In this document: piece after piece, positions 7,384 through 13,998 of the stretch
Numbering within the stretch: position 1 is the first letter of the stretch
How the letters are laid out: each line of letters starts with the position of its first letter
Source of the DNA: CAYGUK01 sp964352985
GTDB taxonomy: Bacteria; Pseudomonadota; Gammaproteobacteria; JAHCLG01
Direction of reading: 5' to 3'
DNA length: 18,820 nt
Assembly (NCBI GenBank): GCA_964352985.1
Contig: CAYGUK010000081.1
Coordinates: 1-18,820 of the forward strand
Made by a program: the position numbers and the translations under genes
The notes under the pieces: generated by a model
What the model was told of the DNA's origin: nothing
Databases searched by the model: none
The model's input: the letters and a program-made list of their open reading frames with translations, nothing else

Positions 7384-8235
7384 ATGATTGAAAAAAGTTA
7401 TTCTGACTCAGCTTATGAAGTCACTATTACACCAAAAATAGAAAAAATCATTGAACCGTTAAAAAATACATTTAATATAAATTATTTTAGCTTTCAACGC
7501 TGTTATTGGGATTTAACAAAAATTGAATTTAGTACTCGTCAAGATTGGTTGCAATTTTACTGTGAAAACCAGCTTTATCATTGTATAGAAGGCTTACCAA
7601 AATTTATCGAATATGACTATTTTTTTCTAGATGAAGTCGCAAAGGATAGTGAGTATTATATTAAAGTAGTCAAACAACTACAAAGTAAATTTGGAATTTA
7701 TAATGTTGCCATTTTTATGGAACATTACCAAGGCTATAGTGATTTCTTTGTGATGGGGGTACCACAAGAAGAATCTGGTTTTCACAGAAATTTATTTATT
7801 AACATTGATTACTTAAATAAATTTAAAATTTACTTTAAAGAAAAAACCAGCAAGTTTATTGAAATAGCAAAGTCCTTTCGCTACCCTATACCACGTTTAT
7901 CTAATCAAGCTTTAGAATTTTTTATTGATCGTAATGTCAAAACACTTCGCAATAAAATCGCACACTCAAAAGATAAATTAAATGTTAAACGTTATTATTT
8001 AGATGGCGCTTATGATGGCGTGTATTTAACTCAACGTGAAGTGGACTGCATTTTATTATTAAGAAAAGGTTCCACGTATAAAGAAATTGGCAATGAACTA
8101 AATTTATCTCATCGTACAATTCATATTCATATTGATAATATAAAACGTAAATTACAATGCAGTAGTAAAGGTGAATTATTAGAAATCTTAAGTCACAGAG
8201 ACTTTCATACTTTAATTAGTACTGAATCTCAATAA
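7384..8235 (+). CDS. LuxR-type HTH transcriptional regulator with unidentified N-terminal sensor (283 aa)
   Basis: A DNA-binding regulator. The C-terminal LuxR/FixJ helix-turn-helix is clear at about residues 214-270: LTQREVDCILLLRKGSTYKEIG, then LNLSHRTIHIHIDNIKRKL as recognition region. The first 200 residues are rich in aromatic residues (many Tyr and Phe) and have no receiver domain. Their size suits a PAS-, GAF- or autoinducer-binding-like fold, but I cannot assign one. It differs from the PAS-LuxR protein at 1190-1861 outside the HTH. No LuxI-type synthase is in the window, so it is a LuxR solo. Its extended -10 sequence resembles that of the other LuxR gene. glnS follows on the same strand after 92 bp but is unlikely to be functionally related. 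Confidence 0.8.
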   Translation: MIEKSYSDSAYEVTITPKIEKIIEPLKNTFNINYFSFQRCYWDLTKIEFSTRQDWLQFYCENQLYHCIEGLPKFIEYDYFFLDEVAKDSEYYIKVVKQLQSKFGIYNVAIFMEHYQGYSDFFVMGVPQEESGFHRNLFINIDYLNKFKIYFKEKTSKFIEIAKSFRYPIPRLSNQALEFFIDRNVKTLRNKIAHSKDKLNVKRYYLDGAYDGVYLTQREVDCILLLRKGSTYKEIGNELNLSHRTIHIHIDNIKRKLQCSSKGELLEILSHRDFHTLISTESQ

Positions 8236-8327
8236 ATGATTAAGTCTTAAATATCGTATAAAAATTCATTGGATATTGATTCAACATAAGTTAATATTGC
8301 CAAACGTCAATAACTTATAGATGAATT

Positions 8328-9995
8328 ATGACTGAAATAATCACTAAACATTTTATCGAGCAACGTATAGAAGCAGATATAGAAGCCAAAAAATACCCGA
8401 ATGGTGTTATTACACGCTTTCCACCAGAGCCAAATGGTTATTTGCATATTGGTCATGCAAAAGCAATTTGTGTGAATTTTGGACTTGCTAAACAATATCA
8501 AGGACGTTGTCATTTACGTTTTGATGATACCAACCCTGTCAAAGAAGATATCGAATTCATGCGAGGAATCGAACAAGATATTAAATGGCTTGGATTTTCT
8601 TGGGATGAATTAAACCATACTGCTGATTATTTTGATCAACTCTTTGATGTTGCAATTCAATTCATCAACAAAGGATTCGCCTATGTTTGTAGTTTAACAG
8701 GTGAACAAATTAAAGAATATCGAGGAACATTAACAGAAGCCGGTAAAAATAGTCCTTTTCGAGATCGCAGTATCGCCGAAAATCTTGATTTATTTCAGCG
8801 CATGAAAGCCGGTGAATTTGCCGCAGGTGAACATGTATTAAGAGCAAAAATAGATATGAGTTCGGGAAATATTAATTTGCGCGATCCGATCATGTATCGA
8901 ATTTTACATCAAGCCCATCCTCACACGGGTGATAAATGGTGTATTTATCCCATGTATGATTATGCTCATTGTTTTTCAGATGCATTTGAAAATATAACTC
9001 ATTCACTGTGTTCGCTCGAATTTCAAGATCATCGACCACTTTACGATTGGTTTTTACAACAAATTTTTCCTGAACCAAGACCTCAACAAATAGAATTTTC
9101 TCGGTTAAATCTTTCTCATACGATTACTAGTAAAAGAAAATTAAGATTATTAGTCGAGGAAAAACGCGTTAATGGCTGGGATGATCCAAGAATGCCAACA
9201 TTAATAGGATTACGTCGACGTGGTTTCACCCCTACTTCTATAAAAAATTTAGTTAAATCACAAGGTGTATCTAAAAGTGATTCTACTATTGATATGGGAT
9301 TACTCGAACAAGCCGCACGTGATGATTTAAATGAACACGCAAAAAGAGTCATGTGTGTTTTAAACCCTCTCAAAATAACGTTAATCAATTATCCTGATGA
9401 TAAAGTTGAACCGCTCACTGCAGCCAATCATCCTCAACAACCCGAAATGGGCGAACGAATTATCCCCTTTTCAAAAGAGTTATATATTGATCGTGATGAT
9501 TTCATGCTGGTCCCTGAAAAAAAATATTTTCGTCTCGCACCTGATAGAGAAGTCCGATTACGCTATGGCTACATTATTAAATGTGAAGAAGTCATCACTC
9601 ACCCAGACACACAGGAAATTGTTGAACTAAGATGCAGTGTTGATTTTGATACATTAGGTAAAAACCCAAGTGATAGAAAAGTAAAAGGCGTAATCCATTG
9701 GGTCGCCAAACACGATTGCCAACAAGCTGAGGTTAGACTTTATGATCGGTTATTTAATCATGAAAATCCTACGTCGGCCGATGAGCAAACTGCATTTTTA
9801 AATATGTTAAATCCAAATTCTTTAACTATTTTAAAAAATTGCTTAATTGAACCCAGTGTTAAAAATATCAAGCCTGAAACATCTTTACAATTTGAACGGG
9901 TTGGATTTTTTGTGGCTGATAGATTCGATTGCCAAGAATCTAAACTGGTTTTTAATCGCATCGTCAGCTTACGAGACTCCTGGAATAAACCTTAA
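8328..9995 (+). CDS. glnS: Glutaminyl-tRNA synthetase (555 aa)
   Basis: Class I aminoacyl-tRNA synthetase that charges tRNA-Gln with glutamine in the cytoplasm. The HIGH motif is at residues 40-43 within PEPNGYLHIGHAKA. The KMSKS-loop region reads TITSKRKL (TSK at 267-269), where E. coli has MSK, followed by the conserved GWDDPRMPTL and LRRRGFTP blocks. The anticodon-binding beta-barrels are present (VRLRYGYIIKCE, KVKGVIHWV, RLYDRLF), and the end (VFNRIVSLRDSW) matches the usual C-terminus. The length is essentially that of the E. coli enzyme. Upstream of the ATG there is only a weak ATAGATGA-type ribosome binding site and a weak promoter candidate (TTGGAT 8269-8274, 17 bp, TAATAT 8292-8297). 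A terminator-like structure follows at once. Confidence 0.97.
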   Translation: MTEIITKHFIEQRIEADIEAKKYPNGVITRFPPEPNGYLHIGHAKAICVNFGLAKQYQGRCHLRFDDTNPVKEDIEFMRGIEQDIKWLGFSWDELNHTADYFDQLFDVAIQFINKGFAYVCSLTGEQIKEYRGTLTEAGKNSPFRDRSIAENLDLFQRMKAGEFAAGEHVLRAKIDMSSGNINLRDPIMYRILHQAHPHTGDKWCIYPMYDYAHCFSDAFENITHSLCSLEFQDHRPLYDWFLQQIFPEPRPQQIEFSRLNLSHTITSKRKLRLLVEEKRVNGWDDPRMPTLIGLRRRGFTPTSIKNLVKSQGVSKSDSTIDMGLLEQAARDDLNEHAKRVMCVLNPLKITLINYPDDKVEPLTAANHPQQPEMGERIIPFSKELYIDRDDFMLVPEKKYFRLAPDREVRLRYGYIIKCEEVITHPDTQEIVELRCSVDFDTLGKNPSDRKVKGVIHWVAKHDCQQAEVRLYDRLFNHENPTSADEQTAFLNMLNPNSLTILKNCLIEPSVKNIKPETSLQFERVGFFVADRFDCQESKLVFNRIVSLRDSWNKP

Positions 9996-10024
9996 GTTTA
10001 GTTAGACTTACTTGGGGAGTTTTT
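9976..10024 (+). terminator. Probable intrinsic terminator of glnS
   Basis: ACTCC (9976-9980) pairs with GGAGT (10016-10020), and inside it TAAGT pairs with ACTTA around an 8-nt loop. A T5 run follows at 10020-10024. The stem begins within the last codons of glnS and is interrupted by unpaired bases, so efficiency is uncertain. Confidence 0.4.
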
Positions 10025-10362
10025 AAAAATTATCTCATCGAGTGCGAACGAATTTGATAAATCAGCGACTTTAAGTTTTCTGCTTCACATCCTTAATAAA
10101 AAGGGTAAAAGGTAAGATTTTGAGGAATTTACATTAATCCAGGAAATAAAAATACAATTCACATTATGTTGGTAGTATTCTAATTAAATATTTTCATTCG
10201 GCTATAAATTAAGTTGACGAATTAACATCTACGTTTTTCACGTATCTCGTTTGCTTGAACGAACTATTTTTACGCTCGAATAGATCACTTAATGATAAAT
10301 TACACCACTTTACTAAGATATGATCAGGCAAGCCACGCCATTATTATTCGTCGTAATTCGTA
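10025..10362. other. Intergenic region between convergent glnS and csrA, no gene recognised
   Basis: AT-rich DNA with no convincing open frame, tRNA or known small RNA on either strand. The tRNA-Ser/tRNA-Arg genes that often follow csrA in gammaproteobacteria are not visible. Short inverted repeats exist (TACGT/ACGTA near 10231-10245, TCGTT/AACGA just after it), but neither has a T-run. No clear terminator for csrA was found. Confidence 0.5.
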
Positions 10363-10569
10363 CTAATCAGCACTTTCGCCACTTTGCTCATTTACTTTAT
10401 GTTCTTTTTCCTGTTGGATACGAAGATAGATCTCTTCACGATGGACAGAAATCTCTTTTGGTGCATTAACACCAATTCGTACTTGATTTCCTTTAACGCC
10501 CAAAACAGTGACAGTCACATCGTCTCCGATGATCAAACTCTCACCAACACGCCTTGTTAAAATTAGCAT
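10363..10569 (-). CDS. csrA: Carbon storage regulator CsrA/RsmA (68 aa)
   Basis: A small homodimeric RNA-binding protein that binds GGA motifs in mRNA leaders and controls translation and mRNA stability; in Legionella-type bacteria it governs the switch between replicative and transmissive phases. The first 50 residues are nearly those of E. coli CsrA: MLILTRRVGESLIIGD, GVKGNQVRIGVNAPKE, then SVHREEIYLRIQ with the key Arg44. The tail is polar and about seven residues longer than in E. coli. A strong GAGGAG ribosome binding site lies 7 nt before the ATG and contains a GGA, so it may be autoregulated. The start codon lies in the 13-bp palindrome AGCATATTATGCT (10564-10576). The gene is separated from lysC upstream by about 190 bp that contain a hairpin. 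Confidence 0.97.
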   Translation of the reverse strand: MLILTRRVGESLIIGDDVTVTVLGVKGNQVRIGVNAPKEISVHREEIYLRIQQEKEHKVNEQSGESAD

Positions 10570-10674
10570 ATTATGCTCCTCATATTTATGCCGTTAACAA
10601 CACTCCGCTTGTTTATTATTAATGCCATTTTTCTTGTTAGCAATAACGACTCCTATGTTAACTAAACACACCAC

Positions 10675-10697
10675 AGCTGTTCAAATAGTAAACAGCT
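10675..10697 (-). terminator. Hairpin between lysC and csrA
   Basis: AGCTGTT (10675-10681) and AACAGCT (10691-10697) form a perfect 7-bp stem with a 9-nt loop, 66 nt beyond the lysC stop. The minus strand continues GTGGTGTGTTT, not a real T-run, so it may be a weak terminator, a processing site or a csrA regulatory element. TTGATA at 10726-10721 with TATTTA 18 bp downstream could be a csrA promoter. Confidence 0.35.
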
Positions 10698-10762
10698 AAA
10701 TACATACACCATGTGCTTATTATCAAGTATCGTCTAAATTTCCCAAATGTCTAGAAATTGTT

Positions 10763-12022
10763 TTAATTCTGAACATTTGGTCTAGGATCAAACTCTTCCA
10801 CAGCCCTATCGACGTCAAGCCCAAAGGCAGAATGTAGCGCTCTAACTCCTAATTCTATATATTTTTCATCGATTACCACCGAGATCTTTATTTCACTAGT
10901 GGATATCATCTGTATATTAATACCTTCTTGACCAAGTATGTCAAACATTTTACTGGCGATACCCGAATGTGACCTCATGCCAACACCGACAAGCGATAAC
11001 TTAGCAATTTTATTATCACCAGATACTTGTCTCGCACCGAGTTTATCTGCTATTTGTGATAATATTTCTGTCGCTCTATGATAATCATCACGATGAACGG
11101 TGAAGGTAAAATCAGTCGTTTCATCGGCAGCAATATTTTGGATAATCATATCGACTTCGATATTTGCCTCGCTAATAGGGCCGAGGATATTATAAGCCAC
11201 TCCCGGCACATCCGGCACACCAATAATCGTGATCTTAGCTTCATTACGATTAAACGCAATACCAGATATCACAGCCTGTTCCATTTGTTCTCCCTCTAGA
11301 GAAATTAAAGTACCGTCCCCTTCTTTGAAAGTTGAAAGTACGCGTAACGGTACATTATATTTTCCAGCAAATTCCACCGCTCGGATCTGCAAGACTTTAG
11401 CACCTAAACTCGCTAGTTCAAGCATTTCTTCAAAGGTAACTTTACTCAACCTTCGAGCTGCGGGTACAACTCGTGGGTCTGTTGTATAAACACCCTCAAC
11501 ATCAGTATATATCTGACATTCATCTGCTTTAATTGCCGCAGCAATAGCCACTGCAGAAGTATCAGATCCGCCCCGGCCTAAAGTCGTAATTGAATTATCA
11601 GAAGCAACCCCCTGGAACCCTGCAACTATTGGCACAATACCACGACGTATTACTTCCTGAAGTTTGTCACTCGCAATAGATTTAATTCTTGCTTTGCGAT
11701 AACTTTCATCGGTTTTTATGCCAATTTGCCAACCTGTATAGGATTCAGCCTGACATCCTCGATTCAATAAAGCCATAGCTAATAACGCCATGGAAATTTG
11801 TTCACCCGCTGACACCAGCACGGAATATTCTCGAGCATCAGGTGAAGGTTGTATTGTTTTCGCCATTTTAATCAGGCGATCGGTATCACCGCCCATGGCA
11901 GAAACAACCACCACCACATCATGTCCTTGACGACGTGTTTTAATAATTTTGTCCGCGACTTGCTCGATACATAGTAAGCTACCAAGTGAAGTCCCACCAA
12001 ATTTCTGCACTAAAAGTGCCAT
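10763..12022 (-). CDS. lysC: Aspartate kinase, monofunctional, two ACT domains (419 aa)
   Basis: Catalyses ATP-dependent phosphorylation of L-aspartate, the first step toward lysine (and diaminopimelate for the cell wall), methionine and threonine. The kinase domain occupies about residues 1-245: KFGGTS (7-12), the VVSAMGGDTDRL loop and TLGRGGSDTSA (147-157). Two ACT regulatory domains follow at about 267-330 and 341-405, the latter with SKMFDILGQEGINIQMIS. The length and layout match the Pseudomonas-type enzyme, not the long E. coli fusions. Upstream of the ATG at 12022 are AAGG (very close) and GAGGA (about 11 nt). Met247 has its own strong ribosome binding site, so a separate ACT-only beta subunit is likely. 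The gene order lysC-csrA is conserved in related bacteria, but alaS is separated from lysC here by two extra genes. Confidence 0.97.
   Translation of the reverse strand: MALLVQKFGGTSLGSLLCIEQVADKIIKTRRQGHDVVVVVSAMGGDTDRLIKMAKTIQPSPDAREYSVLVSAGEQISMALLAMALLNRGCQAESYTGWQIGIKTDESYRKARIKSIASDKLQEVIRRGIVPIVAGFQGVASDNSITTLGRGGSDTSAVAIAAAIKADECQIYTDVEGVYTTDPRVVPAARRLSKVTFEEMLELASLGAKVLQIRAVEFAGKYNVPLRVLSTFKEGDGTLISLEGEQMEQAVISGIAFNRNEAKITIIGVPDVPGVAYNILGPISEANIEVDMIIQNIAADETTDFTFTVHRDDYHRATEILSQIADKLGARQVSGDNKIAKLSLVGVGMRSHSGIASKMFDILGQEGINIQMISTSEIKISVVIDEKYIELGVRALHSAFGLDVDRAVEEFDPRPNVQN
11282..11296 (-). promoter_or_regulatory. Internal ribosome binding site and start for a LysC beta subunit
   Basis: On the minus strand GAGGGAG (11296-11290) lies 5 nt before an in-frame ATG (11284-11282), codon 247 of lysC. 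Translation from here would give a 173-residue protein made of the two ACT domains, beginning MEQAVISGIAFN. This is the arrangement of alpha2beta2 aspartokinases such as those of Bacillus and Corynebacterium. It is a better ribosome binding site than that of the full-length start. Confidence 0.6.
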
Positions 12023-12182
12023 ACCTTGAGATATCCTCTTTCCAGGGCATTGAAATTGTAGCCATTTTTCAAGCTTGCATACTATATTAAAAATCTATTC
12101 TCGTACAGTTCCTAAACGAAATTATCGTCAGGGAATGTAAATATACGGTGCCCTATATTGTTGAATATTATACTTTTACGCC

Positions 12183-12199
12183 AGGGTTAATTTAACCCT
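12183..12199. promoter_or_regulatory. Palindrome upstream of the LysR gene, possible operator
   Basis: AGGGTTAA (12183-12190) and TTAACCCT (12192-12199) are perfect complements around one base. The element sits in the 240-bp gap between the divergent lysC and LysR genes, 63 bp before the LysR start, where autoregulatory sites of LysR proteins usually lie. No strong promoter hexamers were found in this gap on either strand. Confidence 0.45.
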
Positions 12200-12262
12200 T
12201 ATTCAGTTAAGATGATGAGCTTTATTAATGATACATAATAAATAAGCACTTTTGGGGCAAGC

Positions 12263-13219
12263 ATGAATAGAGAATTAGTAAACAGCCGCGCATTACAAGT
12301 GTTTGTGGCAATCATCGATTTTGGCAAAATGACGCTGGCAGCAGATTATTTGGGCATGACACAAGCAGCTGTTTCACAGCATTTACAACAGTTAGAAGCT
12401 AACTTACAAACAAAATTATTTGATCGTGAACAGCGCCCCATGCAATTAACATCACGCGGTAAAACGTTTGAGAAATATGCGCGAAATATTCTAGATTTAT
12501 TGGTAACAGCAACTTCAATTATCGATAGTAAAAATGATTTATTATTATCTAACTTAACAATTGGAATGAATAATACTATCGCTAAATTTGCGCTTAAAAA
12601 ATTATTTCCCTATATTAAAGAATTTGTGATGCTACCCAATGTTATGATTGAAGATACACCACAATTAATTCATCAATTTAAACGTGGTGATATCGACATG
12701 ATTATTATTCCACAAGCATTGCATTCAATAGAAAATGTTGAAGAACATTTTATTTTTGCAGAAGAATATATGATGTTTTATCCAAGAGAACTAGTTCATC
12801 AACATCACATTGATGCAAAATATTTAAATCAACTTACAAACTATATCCATCATCAAGGTCAAAATAATAAATTGCATTTTTATTTATCTAAGCATTTACC
12901 AAGATTAAAATCACTCATCAGTTGTGATGAAGGATGTAATCCCCTAGACATGGTGAGTCGAGAATTAGGTTGGACAGTTGCCCTGCCCTCGCATCATTAT
13001 GTTTTAGACAATACAAATCGTGAGAAAATTGGTATAGCAAAGTTACCTGGTGAAGGGTTACAACAAAATTATTTTTTATTAGTTCATCACAATGAATTTG
13101 CTGATTTACCTCAAAAGATAGCTGATATGCTCACTACATTTATGCAAAAATCCTATATTGAAAAGTACTATGATTTGTTACCTGCATATTTATTACACGA
13201 TAATCCCAAACGCATATAA
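12263..13219 (+). CDS. LysR-family transcriptional regulator (318 aa)
   Basis: A cytoplasmic DNA-binding protein, usually tetrameric, that responds to a small co-inducer. The winged helix-turn-helix is at residues about 8-67: ALQVFVAIIDFGKMTLAADYLGM, TQAAVSQHLQQLEANL as recognition helix, and KLFDREQRPMQLTSRG as wing. Residues about 95-300 form the periplasmic-binding-protein-like sensor domain (LTIGMNN, FKRGDIDMIIIPQ, DMVSRELGWTVALP). The length is normal. GGGG lies 7 nt upstream of the ATG. It is divergent from lysC and has a palindrome in its promoter region, so autoregulation is likely. It stands in the interval between alaS and lysC that is closed in related genomes, next to the kinase fragment, so it was probably acquired or relocated. 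Its target and ligand cannot be read from the sequence. Confidence 0.92.
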   Translation: MNRELVNSRALQVFVAIIDFGKMTLAADYLGMTQAAVSQHLQQLEANLQTKLFDREQRPMQLTSRGKTFEKYARNILDLLVTATSIIDSKNDLLLSNLTIGMNNTIAKFALKKLFPYIKEFVMLPNVMIEDTPQLIHQFKRGDIDMIIIPQALHSIENVEEHFIFAEEYMMFYPRELVHQHHIDAKYLNQLTNYIHHQGQNNKLHFYLSKHLPRLKSLISCDEGCNPLDMVSRELGWTVALPSHHYVLDNTNREKIGIAKLPGEGLQQNYFLLVHHNEFADLPQKIADMLTTFMQKSYIEKYYDLLPAYLLHDNPKRI

Positions 13220-13275
13220 TAAGTAAATAATACCCACTAAAGTTTAGCTGCTGTATTTCTAATAAAAAAATTGGC

Positions 13276-13303
13276 TTGAATAAGGTTAGCTGCATTCTTT
13301 AAT
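13276..13303 (+). promoter_or_regulatory. Candidate promoter of the kinase-like gene
   Basis: TTGAAT (13276-13281) and TTTAAT (13298-13303) are separated by 16 bp, matching 4 and 5 of the 6 consensus bases, and would give a leader of about 50 nt. The spacer contains TTAGCTGC (13286-13293), which also occurs at 13244-13251 as a direct repeat. Confidence 0.35.
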
Positions 13304-13360
13304 CTCTTTATTTGTAAAATGAGAACGTTACTCTAACTGCAATTAATATATAGGATTATC

Positions 13361-13888
13361 ATGCACTCATTTCAAACTCATTACTCGAACACTTTCTTTG
13401 CATCTTTTCAAAACATGTTTACTGGCAAATTTTGTTTCTTTTGTAGCAAAGGTAATATGTTTTGCTCTTATGAAATTGATCAAAAAATTGGACAGGGTTC
13501 TTATGGTGATGTTTGGTCAACTAAGTGTGTAGTAGCGATGGATGGGAGTACAATATTAATTCCATCTAATTTTTATATAGATGAATACGTGGTTAAAAAT
13601 GGAGAAATCATGACTGACGCGTGTCCCCGTCGTCTAGTTAGAGAGTCTAATCTATTTTCAAGAGCACATGACATTACCCTTAATGCCAATATTTCTTATG
13701 AATTAATTAGCACCCCTCTATCACCTACTATCCAATACCGCCTAATTTTACCTAAAATACCAGGCGAAACATTACACAATTTTGCAATTAGTAAAGTTGA
13801 ACATGGCCAATATGATTCAAAAATAAAATATGAAATGACGATTGCCGCCTTCAAAGCATTACATCATCTCCAGAGAAAAAAAATCTAA
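13361..13888 (+). CDS. Truncated eukaryotic-like Ser/Thr protein kinase, N-lobe only (175 aa)
   Basis: The start resembles a protein kinase: YEIDQKIGQGSYGDVW (37-52) is the glycine-rich ATP loop GxGxxGxV, Lys79 in YVVKNGE could be the ATP-binding lysine, Glu95 in RLVRESNLF the helix-C glutamate, and LILPKIPGETL (128-138) the hinge. The frame ends in helix E (AFKALHHLQRKKI), just where the HRD catalytic loop should follow. HRD and DFG are absent in every frame of the short remaining stretch, so it should be inactive or a non-catalytic fragment. The stop comes right after a run of eight A (13876-13883). Reading one frame back continues 24 codons to 13959, rich in Lys but with no kinase motif. 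TAGGA lies 6 nt before the ATG. Such kinases are often secreted effectors in Legionellales; here it is probably a decaying gene. Confidence 0.6.
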   Translation: MHSFQTHYSNTFFASFQNMFTGKFCFFCSKGNMFCSYEIDQKIGQGSYGDVWSTKCVVAMDGSTILIPSNFYIDEYVVKNGEIMTDACPRRLVRESNLFSRAHDITLNANISYELISTPLSPTIQYRLILPKIPGETLHNFAISKVEHGQYDSKIKYEMTIAAFKALHHLQRKKI

Positions 13889-13955
13889 AACGTAAATTAA
13901 AATTAGCGCCAGAACCTGTTACTCAACAAGCTAAAAAGCATATACTAAAAAGAAA

Positions 13956-13986
13956 GTAACTATTCACCTAAAAGATAAATAGTTAC
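13956..13986 (-). terminator. Intrinsic terminator of the recA-recX-alaS unit
   Basis: GTAACTATT (13956-13964) and AATAGTTAC (13978-13986) form a perfect 9-bp stem with a 13-nt loop. On the minus strand the stem is followed by TTTCTTTTTAG, a usable T-run. It begins 12 nt after the alaS stop. On the plus strand there is no T-run. Confidence 0.65.
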
Positions 13987-13998
13987 ACAAACTCATCG

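Noticed and set aside
8890..9388. Open frames antisense to glnS, and similar antisense frames in alaS, lysC, recA and the ABC genes
   Set aside because: They lie wholly within strongly conserved coding genes, have no ribosome binding site and their translations resemble no protein family.
10025..10362. Expected tRNA-Ser/tRNA-Arg genes downstream of csrA
   Set aside because: No cloverleaf, T-loop or CCA-type end could be found on either strand.
12023..13998. Transposon or prophage remnant as the source of the alaS-lysC insertion
   Set aside because: No transposase or integrase fragment, terminal inverted repeat or target duplication could be seen; the TTAGCTGC direct repeat is only 8 bp with copies 42 bp apart.
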